Source of the DNA: Candidatus Woesearchaeota archaeon
GTDB taxonomy: Archaea > Nanobdellota > Nanobdellia > SCGC-AAA011-G17 > GW2011-AR17
NCBI GenBank assembly: GCA_003694495.1
Contig: RFJO01000085.1
Coordinates: 1 to 22,457 of the forward strand
Length of the DNA stretch: 22,457 nt
Direction of reading: 5' to 3'
The translations under genes and the position numbers were made by a program. Shown piece by piece: positions 20,917 to 22,457 of this stretch; the first letter of the stretch is position 1; the number at the start of each line of letters is the position of its first letter. Under the pieces are notes generated by a model. It was not told the origin of the DNA, made no database searches, and saw only the letters and a program-made list of their open reading frames with translations.

Positions 20917-21120
20917 TTAAACTTTTTTCTGAAGCACGCCTTTCATTGGTTCAACAAGATAATTCTCTTCCATAAGTTCATTAATCATTTTTCGCACATG
21001 CATTTCGCCGATTCCGAACTCGCTTGCTTCAAGAAAAAGTTTTTCAGAAAAAATGCTCCTTCTTTTTTGAGTCATTTTTTCTATAATATTTTTCAACTTT
21101 TCTTTATGATTTACCACCAT
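20917..21120 (-). CDS. Small winged-helix DNA-binding protein
   Basis: From ATG at 21120 the protein has 67 residues. Helices at about 4-17 and 20-31 are followed by a recognition-like helix (MHVRKMINELMEENYLVEPM) and a short beta-wing (YLVEPMKGVLQKKV). The pattern of an N-terminal helix, SEKLFLEASEFGIGEMHVRKMINEL and a C-terminal hairpin fits a winged helix such as those of MarR/PCI-type folds; the family is not recognised. A TTG 15 bases upstream opens the frame further but is rejected in favour of the ATG, which has a fitting TATA box (21152-21161). DNA binding is inferred from shape. It may regulate itself or its neighbours. Confidence 0.65.
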   Translation of the reverse strand: MVVNHKEKLKNIIEKMTQKRRSIFSEKLFLEASEFGIGEMHVRKMINELMEENYLVEPMKGVLQKKV

Positions 21121-21151
21121 CTTTTTCCCCTGCAATTACTAAAACTGAATT

Positions 21152-21161
21152 CCTTTATAAA
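21152..21161 (-). promoter_or_regulatory. Palindromic TATA box of the winged-helix gene
   Basis: CTTTATAAAG is perfectly self-complementary. It is about 36 bases before the ATG at 21120, giving a leader of about 10 bases. A second element at 21213-21222 (CTTTATAAAT) lies 60 bases further upstream and could be an alternative promoter. The 126-base spacer shows no other feature. Confidence 0.45.
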
Positions 21162-21246
21162 GATATGTTAAGAAAAATATTCATAAAACAATATAGATTA
21201 TTTTTCACAATAGTCTTTATAAATGCACTAATTCAAAAGTAACAAC

Positions 21247-21738
21247 CTAAACAAAATCTTTTATTCGTTTACGCTTATACTCCCACCATAGCCAAAGTGT
21301 TAACAAAATAGCATCCATTCCCAGGAGTATAGAGTTACCCATTTCTGTCCCACCAAACAAATTTAACCCATATTGTTTTAGCAAGAAAGGATAAAACGGC
21401 CTGATATAACCTGAAAACAGGTAATCCAGCAACAGATGCATGCTCGCGCCAAAGCCTATCATAAAGAACAGCATCCTTTTTTTAGGTATAGCTAACGCAA
21501 TTATAAAAAATATCATTGGCAAAAATACTGTATGAAATATCCATCTATGCACCATATTTATTGGCGTATATTTAAACAGATTAATTATCCAGTACAATAT
21601 TATATCAATATCTGGCAACAGCCCTGCAATCCCTGCTATGACAACATAAAACTTTGAGAATTTATGTTTAGCAAAATAATCCCTATAAATTGCTACTATC
21701 AACATAGGTATTATAATATGTGTTACTGCATAAGGCAT
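21247..21738 (-). CDS. DUF457/YdjM-like membrane-bound metal-dependent hydrolase
   Basis: The 163-residue membrane protein has about four or five hydrophobic helices. The family's metal-ligand pattern is visible: MPYAVTHII (His at residue 7), GLLPDIDIILYW (Asp pair), MVHRWIFHTVF (two His) and SMHLLLDYLFSGY (His and Asp). This matches the DUF457 superfamily that includes YdjM and phospholipase C/P1 nuclease-like membrane hydrolases. The substrate is unknown; lipid or phosphoester cleavage is the family guess. A TATA box (AGGTTAAATA on the minus strand, 21761-21770) between this and the next gene predicts a leaderless start at 21738. Confidence 0.8.
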   Translation of the reverse strand: MPYAVTHIIIPMLIVAIYRDYFAKHKFSKFYVVIAGIAGLLPDIDIILYWIINLFKYTPINMVHRWIFHTVFLPMIFFIIALAIPKKRMLFFMIGFGASMHLLLDYLFSGYIRPFYPFLLKQYGLNLFGGTEMGNSILLGMDAILLTLWLWWEYKRKRIKDFV

Positions 21739-21770
21739 GTTTTTCTAGAAATTGTTATAGTATTTAACCT

Positions 21771-22457
21771 TTACTTAAACAATTTTTCAAGCGTATCGAT
21801 TGTATAGAGAAGTATCGCTTGTGTTTGAGCCTGGCTTGGATAAAATGGCGTTTGTTTTTTATGCACAGAGAACACTCTCGCCTGGTTTATGAGGTGTATT
21901 TGTTGTGTAAGTCCTGGGTCAAGCTGCACTTTTTTCTCAGTCAGTTTTGCTATAAGCTTACCCAACCCAATCCCGGGTGACTTCTCCAATATATCTACAC
22001 CAGTTGCATCATAATATTTCCTCTGCAACGACGTTTCAAGCACTCTCCCGCAAAGTATCACACAGCTTCTATAACATCCGTTATTAAAACACTTTAAAGC
22101 TTCATCCAAATCAGCTTTAATCTCATCTCTGATTTCATATGGAAGGTTTGGCAGTTTAAATTTTAAGTTTTGATTTTTAGGAATAAGCGACATTATTTTT
22201 TTTATGTTAATCATCATTTGTTGCGGCTCGTTGTTGACGTAAAGATGTTTAAGTTCTTTTATCAAGTCCAGGATTTTTATGACATTCTTTTTTGCATCAT
22301 CTGATGCTTCACCCATTTTTAATATGTTCCATGTATTCTTTTCCAAGAAAGCCAGTTGTGTTTGTATTACGTTTGATGCATTTTCGTATTTATGTTTCCT
22401 AAACTTATCTTTAGCAACATAAGATTTATACTCGTTATAATACTCTCTATTTATAAT
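21771..22457 (-). CDS. DUF4145/HEPN-like helical protein (N-terminus outside window)
   Basis: The frame stays open from the stop at 21771 to the window edge, giving 228 residues with no clear start. A TTG at 22346 could be read as a start, but the frame continues 37 codons beyond it without a stop and without any ATG, so the true start is outside the window. The visible N-terminal part is helical and lysine-rich. The C-terminal half (about 110-228) contains LDEALKCFNNGCYRSCVILCGRVLETSLQRKYYDATG followed by GLGKLIAKL and INQARVFSVHKKQTPFYPSQAQTQAILLYTIDTLEKLF. This resembles DUF4145 and related HEPN-like domains, often found in defence and RNase proteins. A catalytic RxxxxH is not evident, so the function is open. 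Confidence 0.65.
   Translation of the reverse strand: MINREYYNEYKSYVAKDKFRKHKYENASNVIQTQLAFLEKNTWNILKMGEASDDAKKNVIKILDLIKELKHLYVNNEPQQMMINIKKIMSLIPKNQNLKFKLPNLPYEIRDEIKADLDEALKCFNNGCYRSCVILCGRVLETSLQRKYYDATGVDILEKSPGIGLGKLIAKLTEKKVQLDPGLTQQIHLINQARVFSVHKKQTPFYPSQAQTQAILLYTIDTLEKLFK

Noticed and set aside
22344..22346. TTG at 22346 as the start of the DUF4145-like gene
   Set aside because: The frame continues open for 37 codons to the window edge with protein-like composition, so the gene is cut by the edge rather than starting here.
1..22457. CRISPR array, insertion sequence, rRNA or replication origin
   Set aside because: No regularly spaced direct repeats, transposase, rRNA segments or clusters of origin repeats were seen on either strand.

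Overview
The window is archaeal, most likely from a reduced DPANN-type genome (Woesearchaeota/Pacearchaeota-like; this placement is inference). Archaeal markers are ribosomal protein S17e, Alba, a fibrillarin/Nop5 pair, an archaeal HTH regulator with a nuclease-like N-terminus, an intron-containing tRNA, and TATA boxes about 26-28 bases upstream of many ATGs, which implies mostly leaderless mRNAs. The DNA is AT-rich and tightly packed, and several convergent genes overlap at their 3' ends.

Layout. 1-419: end of a DUF2683-like antitoxin gene overlapping a RelE-type toxin. 521-1042: rps17e and alba. 1096-2796: Kef-type cation/H+ antiporter with a C-terminal TrkA-N domain. 2747-3757 (-): caspase-like peptidase with a possible FHA-like N-terminus, diverging from a YkgJ-type Cys-cluster gene that has an operator-like palindrome at its start. 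4591-4707 (-): tRNA with CAU anticodon and a 43-nt intron, overlapping the end of the YkgJ gene. 4725-5335 (-): HIT protein and a small unknown protein. 5434-7086: CTP synthase, apparently starting at AUU.

7087-8103 is an accessory island: a decayed toxin-like fragment, then a fluoride riboswitch controlling crcB and a DUF190 gene, with Gly codon use unlike the neighbours. 8183-11288 returns to housekeeping: small membrane protein, RlmH, a convergent tRNA-dihydrouridine synthase, and class II LysRS. The last two seem to share one TATA box. 11285-13707 (-) is an operon-like run: unknown 171-residue protein, minimal Nop5, minimal fibrillarin, HTH regulator. A paralogue of the 171-residue protein diverges from it (13789-14304), followed by an aromatic amino acid permease-like transporter.

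15509-16588 (-) is a lipoprotein with a GH43-like beta-propeller. 16699-19690 (-) holds TldE/PmbA, TldD and a GNAT acetyltransferase. 19782-20909 is TrpRS. 20917-22457 (-) holds a small winged-helix protein, a DUF457/YdjM-like membrane protein, and a DUF4145-like protein cut by the window edge.

The most notable points are the 9-bp alternative pairing that would mask the crcB ribosome binding site, the joint loss of N-terminal domains in fibrillarin and Nop5, the caspase-like protein, the AUU start of CTP synthase, the spliced tRNA whose T-loop supplies the stop codon of an opposing gene, and the divergent paralogue pair of unknown function.
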